64,000 nt of DNA from Cinclus cinclus (GCF_963662255.1 NW_026912196.1:880501-944500), one strand, 5' to 3'. Shown: positions 34,439 through 46,936, numbered from the stretch's first letter. Numbers and translations are program-made. The notes: generated by a model not told the origin, from the letters alone.

Positions 34439-35940
34439 TTCTTCACTCCGGGCATTGGAGACTGTAGAAAGAAGGCAATGACAAGCTGGGACAGATTTCC
34501 CTTGGTCATTTCTGGTCTAATTTCTTGGGAATCTCACCAATATGACTTCTCTTCCTAGGGGGGATCTTGGCGCAGCTTCTTTATTTTTGAGCTCTGGTTT
34601 GTCTTGCTGCCTCATCTTCAGCATTGCTCTCAGCCTGCACACTGGGGAGCTCAGAGGGAAAACTGGGCTCCCTGTGCCCAGGGCAGTCAGACCTGCTGGT
34701 CCCCACACAAGTGCACTTTGCTCATGGCAACTCCATTTTAGACAAATGAAATTGAAAATGTTCTTAAACAATAAAGTGGACTTTTTAAAGTCTCCAATTT
34801 CAAAATCATTGAACCCTGGAGGCACTGATGGCAGGTGGGGACAAGAAATAGAAAGGTGTCCCTGGTGCTGAGCTCACCTGGATGTGTTTCAGGAATGCAA
34901 AGGCCAAAGCCTGAGCCCCAGTCCCTGGCAAGGCAGATCCTGTCCCTCCCTCATTGCTCAGGGCTCTTCCCGGGGCCAGCAGCCATGGCCAAAGTGCTGC
35001 AGGAGTTGGCTCTGGCAGGGCCTTTCAGCTGCTGCCCATCCCTGTGCCCTCTGCAGCCCAGGCTGTCCTACGGTGCCCATGCCCTGCCCCTCTGTCCCTG
35101 CAGGCTGTCCTCAGCCCCCGGCTGCCTCACCTCGCTGGCCCCTTCCTTTGCTGCCAGCTCTGCCTCCTGCCTGCCTCTGCCTGGCCACACAAAGCCTTGG
35201 GCTGCTCCACACTCTTTCTGGGGGATTTCTTGCACCACAGCCCTGCCCTGGCAGAGAAATTCCTTTCTCCTTGGGTCCAGTCTGGCCCTCCCCAGCGGCC
35301 CTTGGCATTAATCTTTTCTATCTCTGGCTGTTTTCTGCCATGTCAAAAGGATCCACCATCTCTGAAACCACCCTTCAGGCACTCCCAGGGCTCTCCTCCA
35401 CCATCCTCAGCCTCCACTCCACTGAGCACAGAGCTCCTTTGTCCCTGTATCGTGGTCATGTGCTTGAGGCCTCCAAACCCCATCCCAGGAGATCTCTGGA
35501 CTTTCTCCAAGATGTTGGCAAATAAACCAATTCTGCTCATAGTCTGAGAAATTCACCGCAGGACCAGGCCAGCCTGACCTGTCTATCCTGGCTACTTTTG
35601 TCTGGGAGCAATCCTTGGATATATGGAATTTGGGAGGCCAAATTCCAATTTAGGTCATGGTCAGGAAGGACAAGAAGGCCGGTTCTTTTCCCTAGGAAGG
35701 AAGGCACAGAGCCCCAGTGCTCCAGAGACTGATGAGAGGCAGCCCTGGACATTCCATGGGCAGCCAGACCTGTCAGGTAGCCCCTGGGAGGCCAAGCCAG
35801 CCAGACCTGTTCCATGTGTGATAATTGATAAAAGATTCGTGTCAATCATAAAAGTAGCTGGGTTTGTATAAACCAGAATACTCAGGTCTGAAATGAAGCA
35901 TGGACATTAGACAGAGAAAATACATATGATTAAATAATTT
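34439..35940. other. No gene recognised (R1, upstream of receptor)
   Basis: Mirror of 5394-6894, ending at the ERV2 LTR. Confidence 0.5.
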
Positions 35941-36376
35941 TGTTTAAATCCCCCTATTATGAATATTATGATTTTTTATTAAATTGTATCTGATACCAGT
36001 TTGTAAAACGGGGGTTTCCCACGGCCTGAAAGATATTGCAAAATCAGATTTCCTGCATTTGTATAATCAATTGCAGCCTAAAAGATTTTGCACTACCAGA
36101 TTTCCTGCCTTGGTGTAATCAATTGCAACTCAGCTGTTAAGACAAGACCCCCATGTCTACTGTTCCTTATCTACCAAGACCACATGGCTGCTTGGCAAAC
36201 TGTCCCGAGACTACAAGGAGAACCATCCTATAAAAAGGAGCTGCCAACCAACGTTCGACGGAGCGTGGAGTGGGCGCTGACCCCTCACGTTCCCCAGCGC
36301 TGCTTGCTCCGTCTATACCAAATAAAGCAATCTAAATTTTGCTAAATATCGAGACTTTGTTTCTCATTTATAATAA
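35941..36376 (+). mobile_element. ERV2 copy B 5' LTR
   Basis: Starts TGTTTAAATCCC. TATAAAA is at 36229-36235 and AATAAA at 36321-36326. The end is placed 2 bp before the primer binding site. About 436 bp. Confidence 0.75.
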
Positions 36377-36378
36377 TT

Positions 36379-36396
36379 TGGTGCTGAAACCTGGGA
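36379..36396 (+). other. ERV2 copy B primer binding site (tRNA-Phe type)
   Basis: These 18 nt differ from the standard tRNA-Phe primer complement at two positions. Both are C-to-T in a CpG, the usual decay of methylated DNA. Confidence 0.7.
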
Positions 36397-36740
36397 CATC
36401 CTTGGAGCCTTGAGAGGCACTGCAATTTCAGGGAGGCGCCCCGCTCCCACGGCCCCGGTTCCTCAGTGGTTCTCAGGACCCATGGACGTACCTCACGATA
36501 TAGACTGAGCAAGGAAAAAAACTCCCCGGAAGACCACGGCAAAATCACCTGTCATTCTTGTGCACGCAGACCCAGACAGGAGCGTCGAAGCCGTAAGTGA
36601 CTATCTGGTTTGGTGGAGGTGACTGTGTGCTTGCTGAACGAGACGTGGATTTTTCCACGAACCGAGTGTGGAGTCCTTCTGTCCGCGGTTCTGGTTTCCC
36701 GCCAGGGGCCCGGCCGGTGAAGGGACGAAGCGAGTGCTGC

Positions 36741-36950
36741 TTTTTCCCATCCTAACCCAGGTAGAGGCCAGGTTCTTTTCCCATCCCAACCCAGGCAGAG
36801 GTGGGACTTGGGGGGAGGGACTTGGGGGGGGGAAAGATTGGAGAGCAACACAGGAGTCACGGGGGAAGAGGGAAAAAGCTGCTTTTTCCCATCCCAAGCC
36901 CAGGTAGAGGCAGAATTCCTTCCCATCCTGACCCAAGGAGAGGCAGGATC
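36741..36950 (+). repeat. Leader repeats in ERV2 copy B
   Basis: At least four diverged copies of a 30-35 bp unit with the core TCCCATCC..AACCCAGG.AGAGG, starting near 36748, 36779, 36886 and 36918. A second short repeat (GACTTGGGGGG) lies at about 36805-36830. The copy A leader has related units. Confidence 0.65.
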
Positions 36951-37222
36951 CGGGTGGAATACAAGAGGAAGCACAAATACCTCAAGATAGTCCTTTGAGG
37001 TAAAAATAGGACAAAGAAAGAGGAAGGTTTTAAGTCCAAACAACCCACGAAGGGTTCAAAGTTCTTAAAAACAAAATAAAAAAAATAATAAAAAAAAGAA
37101 GGCCAGTAGGTTGCCAGAAATACCACCGGGCAGCACTTTGGGAATGACGTTGGGACACAAGGGAATTATACAAAAGAAAAAGTAAAGAAAAAAATGGAGT
37201 TGTGGGGCATTAAACACTTAGG

Positions 37223-37813
37223 ATGCTTGTAAAGAACCATTTAACAGAGAGGAATGTGACTGTGCTGCTCTGTGGACAGAACAGCATAAACCATTCTCGG
37301 GATGTACGGTCAAGGAAAAAGAGGATGAGGATAACAAAAAAGGTTACCTGGGAATCCCTTGATAATCTCCCACCTCCATATAATACAAAAAAATACAGGA
37401 GATCCCCCCCTCCCCCCCCCAATGTCTCTGCTCCCTCCGCTTCTGGTACTCCAATAGCTCAAAGGACTCCCTGGAGTCAAAGAAATACCAGGAGCGATAG
37501 GATCAGCAGAGAGGAGGGAGATAATGACACAAAGGCTCCCCTTTACCCCCTGAGGGAAGTCCCATTAGCGGGACAACAGACTGAATTAACTGGATTTGTA
37601 AATGTTCCCTTGAACACAGGGGAGGTAAGAAACTTAGAAAAAGAGATGGGAAAACTATTGGAAGATCCTATAGGGGTATCTGAGACACTAAATCAATTCC
37701 TCGGACCAAGTCTGTGTACTTGGATGGAATTACAATCTACATTAAGTATCCTACTCACCAGGGAAGAAAGGGGGAGGGAAAACACGAAAACCCCCACGGA
37801 AACAAGGAAATGA
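37223..37813 (+). pseudogene. ERV2 gag remnant (matrix/capsid part)
   Basis: A 196-codon open piece of a retroviral Gag polyprotein, which builds the virus core. It has a basic stretch, a PPPY late-domain motif (about residues 50-53), a poly-proline run, and the start of a capsid region. The normal 5' end of matrix is missing or out of frame, and the frame ends before the nucleocapsid. The matching part of copy A is more broken. Confidence 0.75.
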
Positions 37814-37842
37814 GGCAGGAAATAATTCACTAAGTCGAACCT

Positions 37843-37885
37843 GCTTTTACTGTAACAAGAAAGGTCATAGTAAAAAAAAAAAAAA
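37843..37885 (+). pseudogene. ERV2 nucleocapsid zinc-knuckle remnant
   Basis: The Cys-Cys-His part of a CCHC zinc knuckle is readable. The last cysteine is put out of frame by a 15-base A run at 37872-37886. Confidence 0.65.
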
Positions 37886-37949
37886 ATTGTAAAGAGACGA
37901 TACGGGATGAAAAAATGTTCCAAAAGAACGAATAAGGGTGTCAAGGGCT

Positions 37950-38240
37950 GTATGTATTGGGGACTATACCATCGAAAGAGCCCTTGAAAAAATAATTTTT
38001 AAAAAATCGGTCCCCATGGAGAGAAGGTGGAACTTTTAGTAGATACAAGAGCCAAAAAAAAATATCCACAATTAAACACCTACCAAAAACGTGCAAACCT
38101 AGTAGAGAAACAGCACTTGTGATGGGAGCAAAAAGTGAACCATTTTGAGTCCTTATTATTAAATATATGCAAATTGAGACCCAGAGCAGAATTGAATTAC
38201 AAATCTACTGTTACTGCCAGAGGCAGAAAATAATTTATTA
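37950..38240 (+). pseudogene. ERV2 protease remnant
   Basis: Aspartic protease region. The active-site triplet that should read DTG reads DTR (about 38043-38051), a G-to-A change that would abolish activity. Stops follow downstream. Confidence 0.6.
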
Positions 38241-38279
38241 AGAAAATGGACAAAGGTGAATGACAAAAGTTTTTAAAAA

Positions 38280-38840
38280 GTCAAACATGATTCAATTCAA
38301 GCCCCTGTACTAAGTCTCCCGGATTTGGAGAGACCATTTCAGTTATTTGTAAACACCTCTGATCAAACAGCATATGGGGTACTCACTCAGGAATGGGCAA
38401 GCAGTCAAAGGCCAGTGGGATATTATTCTAAACTGCTAGACCCTGTCAGTTGGGGCTGGCCCTCATGTCTACAAGCCCTAGTGGCCACAGCACTTTTAAC
38501 TGAGGAAGCCCAAAAAGTCACCTCTGGGGCACCCCTAATGGTACACTCCCCTCATCATGTCAGGGGAATTCTGAATCAAAAAGCTGAGAAATGGCTAACC
38601 GATGCCTAAATATTAAAATATGAAGCTATTCTAATTACTTCCCCAAATTTAGAGCTAAAAGCAACAACTGCTCAAAGTCCTGCACAATTCCTATATGGGG
38701 AACCAGGAGAAAACTTAAAATATAATTGTGTGGACATTATAGAATTACAAAGAAAAACTAGACCTGACTTGGAAGACGTTAAACTTAAGGATGGAGAAAA
38801 ATTGTTTATAGACAGATCTTCGAGAGTAGTGCAAGGACAA
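38280..38840 (+). pseudogene. ERV2 reverse transcriptase C-terminal / RNase H remnant
   Basis: The 38325-38609 frame matches the connection part of a gamma-type reverse transcriptase. About 38730-38840 is the beginning of RNase H. The polymerase fingers and palm are missing between the protease and about 38280, and most of RNase H is lost before the integrase zinc-binding segment starts near 38845. Confidence 0.65.
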
Positions 38841-38844
38841 GGTT

Positions 38845-39560
38845 GTTTAACTTGTCAGAAAATTCATAAAAAAAGGTATGCAACAAGGTCCGTCAGGAGG
38901 ATGGAAAACTGCTTACAGACCCTTTGAAAGAATACAAATAGATTTTACAGAATCACCAAAAATAGGAAGATAGACATATTTACTAGTAATAGTAAACCAA
39001 TTAAGCCACTGGGTAGAGGCATACCCTGCAGCTGGAGACACATCACAAGTGGTAGCCAGAATATTGACAGAACACATAATACCAAGGTATGGGCTGGTCC
39101 GAGCAATAGACTCAGACCAGGGACACACTTTACATCGGAAGTGCTGAAGTTACTGACCTCGGCACTAGGCATCAGCTGGGAGTATCATACACCCTGGCAC
39201 CCTCAGAGTTCTGGGAGAGTTGAAATGATGAATCAACCTTTAGAACAGCAGCTGTCAAAATTAATGATTGAGACTAAAATGCCATGGACAAAGTGCCTCC
39301 CACTGGCCCTGTCTAATACACGGCAACGCCAAATTCGAAAACAGGGATTTCACCATATGAAATGCTGGATGGTATGCCTTACCCTAAAGGAGTACGCCTT
39401 GATCCGGCTTAGTTCAGGACCCTTCTCTTCAAAACTACATAATAACAATCAACAAAGACTTGCGAGAATTAAGGAAGAAGAGAATTTTAGCTCAAACCAT
39501 ACCTCTAGGATTTGCCATACATACGATTAAGCCAAGACAGGTTGGACCGTGACATCCGAG
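38845..39560 (+). pseudogene. ERV2 integrase remnant
   Basis: It includes the CxxC half of the HHCC zinc-binding module (about 38845-38870) and the three acidic catalytic positions: first Asp near 38941, second Asp near 39110, Glu near 39220. They are spread over at least two frames (38730-38927, 39141-39530), with stops between. Confidence 0.7.
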
Positions 39561-40155
39561 CCCAGAGACCTCAAAGTGCGAATTCGGAGGACTTGCTGTG
39601 GATACCAGATCAATTCTTCTCAAAGGCCTCCCAGTCAGGACTGAAAGTCACCTGTCCTGAACCTGGGTGTGATTGTAGCCCGTTCATCAAGAAAAGGTGT
39701 CCATATTGTACCGAGTTGTGGTGGAGTCATTCCTATGGTGGGTACCTCCCATTCGCATCACGTATCCAATGTAGAAGAAATGAATAGAAGGAAACTATTA
39801 AGGTACTTAATACCCTATCAGCACAAGGAGAAATCGAAATTAATGATCACAATTGGTGGGCGTTTTTTGAGAATGGGACAAAGCAAACAAAAAAAAAAAA
39901 GCCAAAACAAAAAACAAAAGCCAAAGCAAAGGTTTTGGCAAAAGAGTGCCAGAAAGGGTTGTGTATACCGTGCTCTTACTGCTGTACCTGGTCCTGGGGA
40001 TAAAGCTAAAAGCTGGAACAAAAGTAAGAAACAACACCAGAAGAAAAGGACAAAGTGGGACACCCCAGGACATAGTCCCTGCTGCCGAGAAGGAGAAGAT
40101 GAAACAAACCTCGGCTACTGGCAGCAACCCCGTAGGCCTTGAGGGAGGCAGAGGG
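39561..40155 (+). other. ERV2 pol-env junction, decayed
   Basis: The tail of pol, then an A-rich stretch (39888-39940) with Lys-rich coding potential leading into the env leader. No intact frame. Confidence 0.5.
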
Positions 40156-40494
40156 ATGAACATAGTCCTGAGAGTCATCCTATTGCTCATCATGATAAAA
40201 GGAAACAGAGCTGATGCTTGTTCCAAGCCTTACCAGACAATCCGGTACAGTGGACACACGGTATCCACCCTTGCCTTCCACACACATATCTATTCGGCCT
40301 GCTATAATAAGCACAACTTAGAAACTTGCACTACTATGGGAAAAGTTACTGGGTAGCCACCAATTTAGAAAAAAGGGTGGGCTCCCTCAGCATACCAAAG
40401 TTTCCCAGTAGGAGAAGCGCACCTCTGCTTCACAAAAGAAGCAATGTGGGATGTTCAGATCAGGGAGGAGTGTAAGATCACTACAAATTCAGAG
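40156..40494 (+). pseudogene. ERV2 env 5' fragment, truncated
   Basis: An ATG at 40156 is followed by a short hydrophobic signal-peptide-like segment and about 65 codons of surface-subunit sequence to a TAG (40354-40356). Retroviral sequence continues out of frame to about 40494 and is then replaced abruptly by arm L2. No surface or transmembrane subunit can be produced. Confidence 0.65.
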
Positions 40495-40984
40495 ACCATC
40501 TCACGCCCTTCCTTGCCCTCAGTTTATTGCTGCCCTTGACATCGCATGCAATGGGAGAGCCCTTGGGTCACCCCAGCCAAGCTGTCCCCTCCCTGTGCCC
40601 TAAGGAACACTTGCCCATCCCCAGCCCATTGGTTGGGGGTTGCAGAGACAGCCTGGGCAGAAGTCAGGGCAGGGTGGGCAGTGGCAGGGCAGAGCCAGGG
40701 GGGCAGCGAGATGGGAGTGTGCAGCCTGCAGGGGCACAGCAGCAGCTGTGGGACAGTGCAGGACAAGCTGTGCTGGACATGGCCAAGGGCCCTGGCAGGG
40801 CTGGCAGTGCCCAGGAGAAGCCAAGTCTTGGTGCCCTGGGGCACAGCAGCGTCTGTGCCACCAAGGGCTGGGAGGAGACACCTTGTCCTGAGCCACTGGG
40901 GCCTCCTGGCACAGCCCCAGCAAGGCTGGGCACTGTCACCCCCTTGTCCTGCCCTCAGCATCCTCCCCTGCCCCACACCCCGGT

Positions 40985-41585
40985 GGCCTCAGGGATCTGC
41001 TGGCATGAGTCCCTGGGGAGCCTTGGTCAGGAATGGCCCTGGGGGGCTCCTGAATGCTTCCAGGGACTGCAGGTTTTCCAAAGGACCTTGGCCTTTGCTC
41101 TTGCCTTGGAGTCTCTCAGAGCTTCCTACAATCCTGGTCTTCAATTATCTGCTCTAATGAGTCCCTGGAGATTCTTAGTCATTACCAACACTCAGTGGGG
41201 CTCATTAATGCTTCAGGGTACTTCAGATTTTTCAAGTACTAGGTGTTTCCTTTTGATACCGACTCCAGGAGAGGTTTGTGCAATCATGACCTCCAATTAT
41301 CTACTTTAAGGAGTCCCTTGATTGCTCTGTATTGACACTGGGGGGGCGCTCATTAATGCTTTGAGATAACCAAGGTATTTTAGGGTACTTTGCATTTTCC
41401 TTCCCACACTGAGTCTCTGTGAGGATTTTGTGCAATCCTGGCCTCCAATTCCCTCCTGCAAGGAGCCCATGAGCAGCCTGTGCTGCAGCTGGACCTCAGT
41501 GGGACCCATTAATGCCTCCAGACCCTTTGCATTCTTTTTTCTGACTTGTACTCCTGGAGAGGTATCTGCAGTCACCTCTCAGGCC
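40985..41585 (+). repeat. Degenerate ~140 bp tandem repeat (L2)
   Basis: Copy of 9830-10440, with the shorter G run (41340-41346). Confidence 0.7.
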
Positions 41586-41988
41586 CTGAGATTGTAGCAT
41601 TGTGTGATGGATATTGCTCCAGGGTCTCTCCTAAGGAGGTCTGGCCTGCTCAGAGAAGCTGTGCCTTGAGGTTTGACCCGGTGGGTGTGGACAACTTTGC
41701 TGCACATTCCCCAACCGAATCCTGTCTGTCCTGACTCAGCTGACACCCCTGCTTTGCTTGGAGAACTGGCTGCACACACCCTAAGAAGGGTTTTCTTATT
41801 TTTTTTTTTCTACACCAACCTACAACAGTTTTGATTGCTCCAAACAACGAAAAGTTCCCCACTGAAAACAGACACCCTCCTCAAGTGTGTGCCAAGCCCC
41901 AGGCAGCACCAAGACCATTCCAAGCTGCCCTGCCCAGCTGTGAGGGTGGATTAGCATCCCAAGGTGCCCTGGGCCATTGCAAGGGACT

Positions 41989-42556
41989 GTTGCCAGGGAC
42001 ACTGCACTGACCCCCACTAGTGGGTTTGGGTGCCAGGGCAACCCTCATCAGTTCAAGTTGCCTTGGAAACCACCCCAAGGAGCCATTTGTGCAGTCAGGT
42101 TCCATGGGCACTTGCATGCAGACCTGTTGTGTCCTCAGCTGCCATGGCAACCCTGAGGACAAAGCGGTGCCGCTGGTCCAGCTTCAGCTGCACTGACACT
42201 CATTGATGCAGTCAGGTGCCATGGCAACAGCCACAGAGACCCCTTCCTCAGTTTGGCAGCCAACGCCTGGAGCCATTGTGATGGCTGCTTGTCATGGAAA
42301 CCTGCCCTGGGCCCCTTGCTCAGGGCTGCTGTCACTGCCCAGAGCCAGAGGGGATCCCTCGCTGGGGGCTTGTGCCATGGCCACCTGCCCTGTGCCGCGC
42401 TGGCTGGGCAGGCGCAGCGGGACCAGCAGCAAACCCCAGGGCCAGGGCCAAAGGCCAGCTCAGCCAGACAGAAAGGTCAGCTGGGCACTGTTTCCATGGC
42501 AAGCCTCACTGGGACAGGACACCTGGGTCACCTGGCATGGCACTTGCCATGGAAAC
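41989..42556 (+). promoter_or_regulatory. X-box-like array, L2
   Basis: Copy of the L1 array. It shares the 8 bp loss near 42255 with R1. The first site reads GTTGCCAGGGACAC. Confidence 0.5.
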
Positions 42557-42810
42557 CCCTTGTAGGGCCTGATGCCACGGACGCTGGCACCGAGACACTG
42601 CTGGGGTCGGGTGCTGAGCACAGGCTCCATCACACACAGATAGTTTTGCTCTTGCTGAGCTTGCACAGAGCCAAGGCCTTTCCTGCCCCTCGTCCAGCCA
42701 CGCTGGGGAGGGGCTGGGGGTGCTGGGGAGCTTGGGAGGGGACACAGCCAGGACAGGTGACCCCAACTGACCCGGGGGAGATCCCGGACCATGGGACATC
42801 ATGCTCAGCG

Positions 42811-42877
42811 TATAAAGTGGGGGGAAGAAGGCAGAAACCAGGGGACATTTGCAGTGGTGGCGTTTGTCTTCCCAGGT
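42811..42877 (+). promoter_or_regulatory. TATA box and donor candidate, L2
   Basis: TATAAA at 42811-42816 and CAG|GTAACT with the intron starting at 42876. Confidence 0.4.
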
Positions 42878-42906
42878 AACTCCTAGGCACGATGGGACTC
42901 AGTTTC

Positions 42907-43565
42907 ACCAGTGGCCAGGGTCAGCACCAAAGACACAGACACCAGCTGAAGGAATTGTGTAATTTATATAACGCAAAACTGCAAAGAATCACAACAGGAG
43001 AAGCTCAGCAATGCACCCAGACATCACTCCCAAGAAGTGCCCGCAGTGATTAAGAAAGATCCATCAGCAGTTCCCCCCAGACTTTACCATCACCCAGATG
43101 CACACATCAGCTGGGGGAAGCTGTCACAGCCAAGGACTGCAGAGCCACTCCCGGACACTGGGAATTCCTGCAGGTGCCTCCAGCCACAGCTGAGGCTTCC
43201 AGCCCTGCTGAGAGAGGGCCCAGCTCTGATGGTGTTGAACAGAGAATCTGACAGCACTCCTAGTGCAGGAACATGGGTTTAAGTCTCCTGTTTGGTTCCT
43301 CCCAACGCCTGGCCAGGGTTCAAGGAGGAACCAAGGGAGTTCACTTGGACCAAACACCCCCAAACAAGGCCAGGTGGGACCTTGTTGGATTTCTAAACGC
43401 TGAAAGGTAAATCCTTGTATCACCAATGCACAGATACAGAGATCGTATTGCTAAAAATGCATCATTGATGAGCAGATAAAAATATAACATTTGCTTGGAA
43501 GGTGCATCGAGAGGTCAGCTTTGGCTCAGGGCCTGATGTTCAGGCCTTGGTACTTCAACCAGTGC
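42907..43565 (+). repeat. Internal direct repeat a (L2)
   Basis: Copy of 11781-12440, carrying R1-type variants. Confidence 0.8.
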
Positions 43566-46500
43566 TTTGACCAAGGCATGAACTACAACCTCCATAACAA
43601 TTCCTTCAATAATGGATTCTTGGATTTAGGCATGAGGCACAAAGGCATCACCTCTTGTTCTTCAATTAAGCATTAATTGAAGAACAGTTCATTACTCAGA
43701 GCTGTAATTTGCAACTCTTTTAAAACATGCCTAATTAGTTGCTCTTCTCTGTTGTTTCTCAAATCCCCACTTTCTCTTGAGACTGTGTCTCTCTTGAGAC
43801 AAGTCTCAGTGCTCCATTTCCCAGCACAAAGTGTCACAACAACTCTAACATGGAATCATTACACACCAAGGGCTCACACTGCAATGTTTGCAGTGACTGC
43901 CACAAATGCATTTCACAGCAGCCTCCAATTTGGCAGGCATGAAGGCAATCTCAGCAAGAAGAATTTTCTTCTTTCTGCCACTCTTCTACTGCTCTTCCTA
44001 TTGAGGTGATTCCTGATGGCTGCACTTCAGACTCATCACTGATAGAAGTGCAACATTCCTGTCCCGTCATAGCCCAGGCTCCTCCTTGCCCAGCAAGCAG
44101 ATGATCCAAGGCCATGAGGTTCTGTAGAGCCCCATTTGTGTTTGTTGGAGCTCACAGGATGTGCTACTGGATATTTGCACAGTATCCTTTTCTACTTCTT
44201 CAAATAATCCATGTAGCTCATTAATGTGAACTCCATAGGACGAGGCAGTGCTCATGGGGCACAGGGTGAACCAGAGTCTTTGGCTTTCTGAGACCAAAGG
44301 CACTCTGTGGGGGGAAATGTTCTCTCGGCCCAAACTCTTCCTTCTGCTTGTTGCTGAAGTACCCCCAAGGGAGGCATCAACACTGCCTGAAAAACAGGAC
44401 CCAAACACATTGAGGGAAGCCTTTACAGGCATTGTCTCTGCACATCCAGCAGGTCCCATTCCCAGTACCAAAGGTCTGATTTCCCATTTCCCACTGTGGG
44501 CTGCTGATGCATCCAGGGCTCCTCCCTGTGCTCCTCTTGTGTCCCCCATGCCTTTGGGCCACACAAGTTTCACAGTGGCCCTGCAGCTGGCAGTGCTCTA
44601 ACACTGACCCTGACCAGCTCCAGCACCCCAAGTTCTATGGACATTGGGAGTGATGGCAAAGCACAGAAATCCTTTCACACTGGGGCCTCTAACTCCAACA
44701 GGGTTCAGTTTCTACTGAAGGGAAATCTTAGTGAACCCTGTGAAGCTGATCATTGTATTCCTTTTTTGCACAGCACAGTTTTCTTTAACTGTCCCTGCAC
44801 TGACTCTGTTAGGAGTCAGAGCCCACGGACAGAGCTCTGGCCACCCCACAGGGTGGGCCCTCCAAGGGACCCCCATTCCTCCCAACATTAGTTGAGGACA
44901 TACCCAGCAATTACTTACATGGAGTATTTTGGCTACTAAGATCTTTACATTTTCAGAACAATTTCAGGACTAATCCCTGATGAAACTCTACAGGTGTTTC
45001 TGGCAAACAAAGATTCTGGCTGACTCTCAAGACACAGCTTACAGACATAAGCACTACTTTAGTGACAAGGTGACTCATTCTTTTTCCTCAGTCTCATCCG
45101 GGTTAGGAACAGTAATTCCACTGTCCATGCAGCTGGTGCCCATTTAATTCCAGAATAATGTCCCTAGGGATCTTTGCTGTTCAGCTTTCCTGCGCTGTCT
45201 GCGGGTAACAAGGCTTGCTGGGGTCCTTTCCCCTTTGGCTGGAGAGGTGCCGGGTCCCAGGCCCTGAGGGACCCCCAGGCTCCTGGCTGGAATTCGTCTG
45301 GAAGTGCCTCAGTGTCACATCAGCCTTCACATGGAGCCCCGTGGATCAGAGCATTTCCCAAACGGGACCCTTGGGGCAAACACGCAGATGTGGTCTGGCA
45401 CGATCTCTAAAACAATATCCCAAAACATCCACTTGTTCTCACATAGAGCACTTGGCTGCAGGGACATATTGCCAGGTTCCAGCATTCCAACAGTCTTGTC
45501 TTTCCCCAGAGCTGTTCCTGCAGCTGGCTCGGGAGGGCCACTTGGCCTCTCCACCCACACTTTGGCTCCATTATTAGGACTGCTGCATCCAAAGCCTTGA
45601 TCTCCACAAACAGTGCTGATCTGAGCTGGATCTCCTTCCTTCACTGATGTTTCGAAAGCTGGAAGATCAATAATGGTGCTACTGTGCCACAGGGCTAAAT
45701 CATCCAATCTTGTTCACTATTGCTGAAAAGGATTACTTTGATTTCTCCTTGACAATCTGCATCAATTCCTCTTCCCGTGACGTGAACCCTTTGCAAGGCC
45801 AAGCTCCAGTGAGCAGTTCCCCAAACAAAGTGTCCTGGAGGAATCTGAACTCCTCTTTCCGTATTGATAACTCTCATTTGCTTCTGATTTATCCTAATTA
45901 ATTCCAGTGCATCACAGTCCAGCCCTGCAGCCTCTGGGGGGCCCTGTCAGGGACCATGGCACCCAGAACAATTTCCCAGGAAGTCCAAGTCTCACTGGCC
46001 ATGGTTGTATTTGCAAACCGGGAGCAGCCATGCACATCCAGGGCCTTTCCATTTCCCAGTGGGCCCATTGCTAAGGGTAGGGAGCACATCTGGGAGTTGG
46101 CTTCTCCATCGGGACAGCTTCTCAGCTCCTCATTTTTTCAACTGCTCTTTTAACAAACATTCATCTGTCCAACCAATGCCGCAGCTTGTGGATAGCCTGC
46201 TGTATGAAAAACCCAGCAGTCTTAATCACTGTGTTTTCCACACTAACAAAAAACACATTCCACATCACAGTGTCAGCAAACCCCATGAAAGCAGCCAATT
46301 TCATCCCTTCCTCCTGTATTCATTATAAACAGTCTCACAAAGTTTGCCGTGACGTTGATGTCCTTGTTAAAGCTTTTCTGTAGGGTATTCAGTGTTACAT
46401 CCCTGAGCAACCAAAGCTAACACATGAGTACTGTCAGCATTATTTCACATTATTATTATTATTATTATTTATATAAAAATAAAAATATTATTTCATGACA

Positions 46501-46936
46501 TGTAAGATATGCGTACACATATGTATATATAACACAGTAACATTATTATATCACAAGCACAATGAAATTCAAGCTCAAGATTAAAACTTTTTCTGTGTCT
46601 CCGTGTGGGAGTGTTCCAACACAAATTGTTCCTTCTGTTGCTGCTGTTTCCAATATGCTCTTAACAAAATCCCTCCTCATCCTCCCAAACCCACAAGTTC
46701 TTTTCCTTTTTCCATATGCAATTTTGGGATGCATTTGAAGACACCCACTGGTTCAGCCTCTTTTAACTCACGGCTCCACTGCTCCCACGGTGCTCTGACC
46801 TCAGCCCACTCCTGAGACACACAACTCTAGGGAAGGGCTTCGCATCCAGCAATTTCCAACGGGACGGACTCCTTACATTTACATTTTAAAAGTGACATTT
46901 TGTTGTGATCCAGCCAGACTACGCCACTTTGCTTTT
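43566..46936. other. Unrecognised conserved 3.4 kb (L2)
   Basis: Copy of 12441-15808, with the same minus-strand frames (44067-44573, 45327-45707). Confidence 0.45.
43657..43685. repeat. Perfect 13 bp inverted repeat (L2)
   Basis: Same 29 bp hairpin. Confidence 0.85.

Larger units (their letters stand above)
23899..35940 (-). repeat. Palindrome arm R1
   Basis: Reverse complement of L1. It contains, in reversed order, the same receptor pseudogene, tandem repeat, X-box-like array and repeats a and b. It carries one private segment (30685-30902). Confidence 0.95.
35941..40494 (+). mobile_element. ERV2 copy B: defective gamma-like provirus, 3' truncated
   Basis: The order is LTR, primer binding site, leader, gag, protease, partial reverse transcriptase, integrase, start of env. 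Most of the reverse transcriptase fingers/palm region and RNase H is deleted. The element stops inside env and continues without a gap into arm L2, so it has no 3' LTR. Gag layout, a PPPY late motif and the integrase/env order fit a gammaretrovirus-like (class I) ERV. Stops and frameshifts break every gene. Confidence 0.85.

Noticed and set aside
40495..41309. Arm L2 start as ERV2 3' sequence or LTR
   Set aside because: It is identical to non-viral arm DNA at 9330-10180 and has no LTR ends, TATA box or poly(A) signal.
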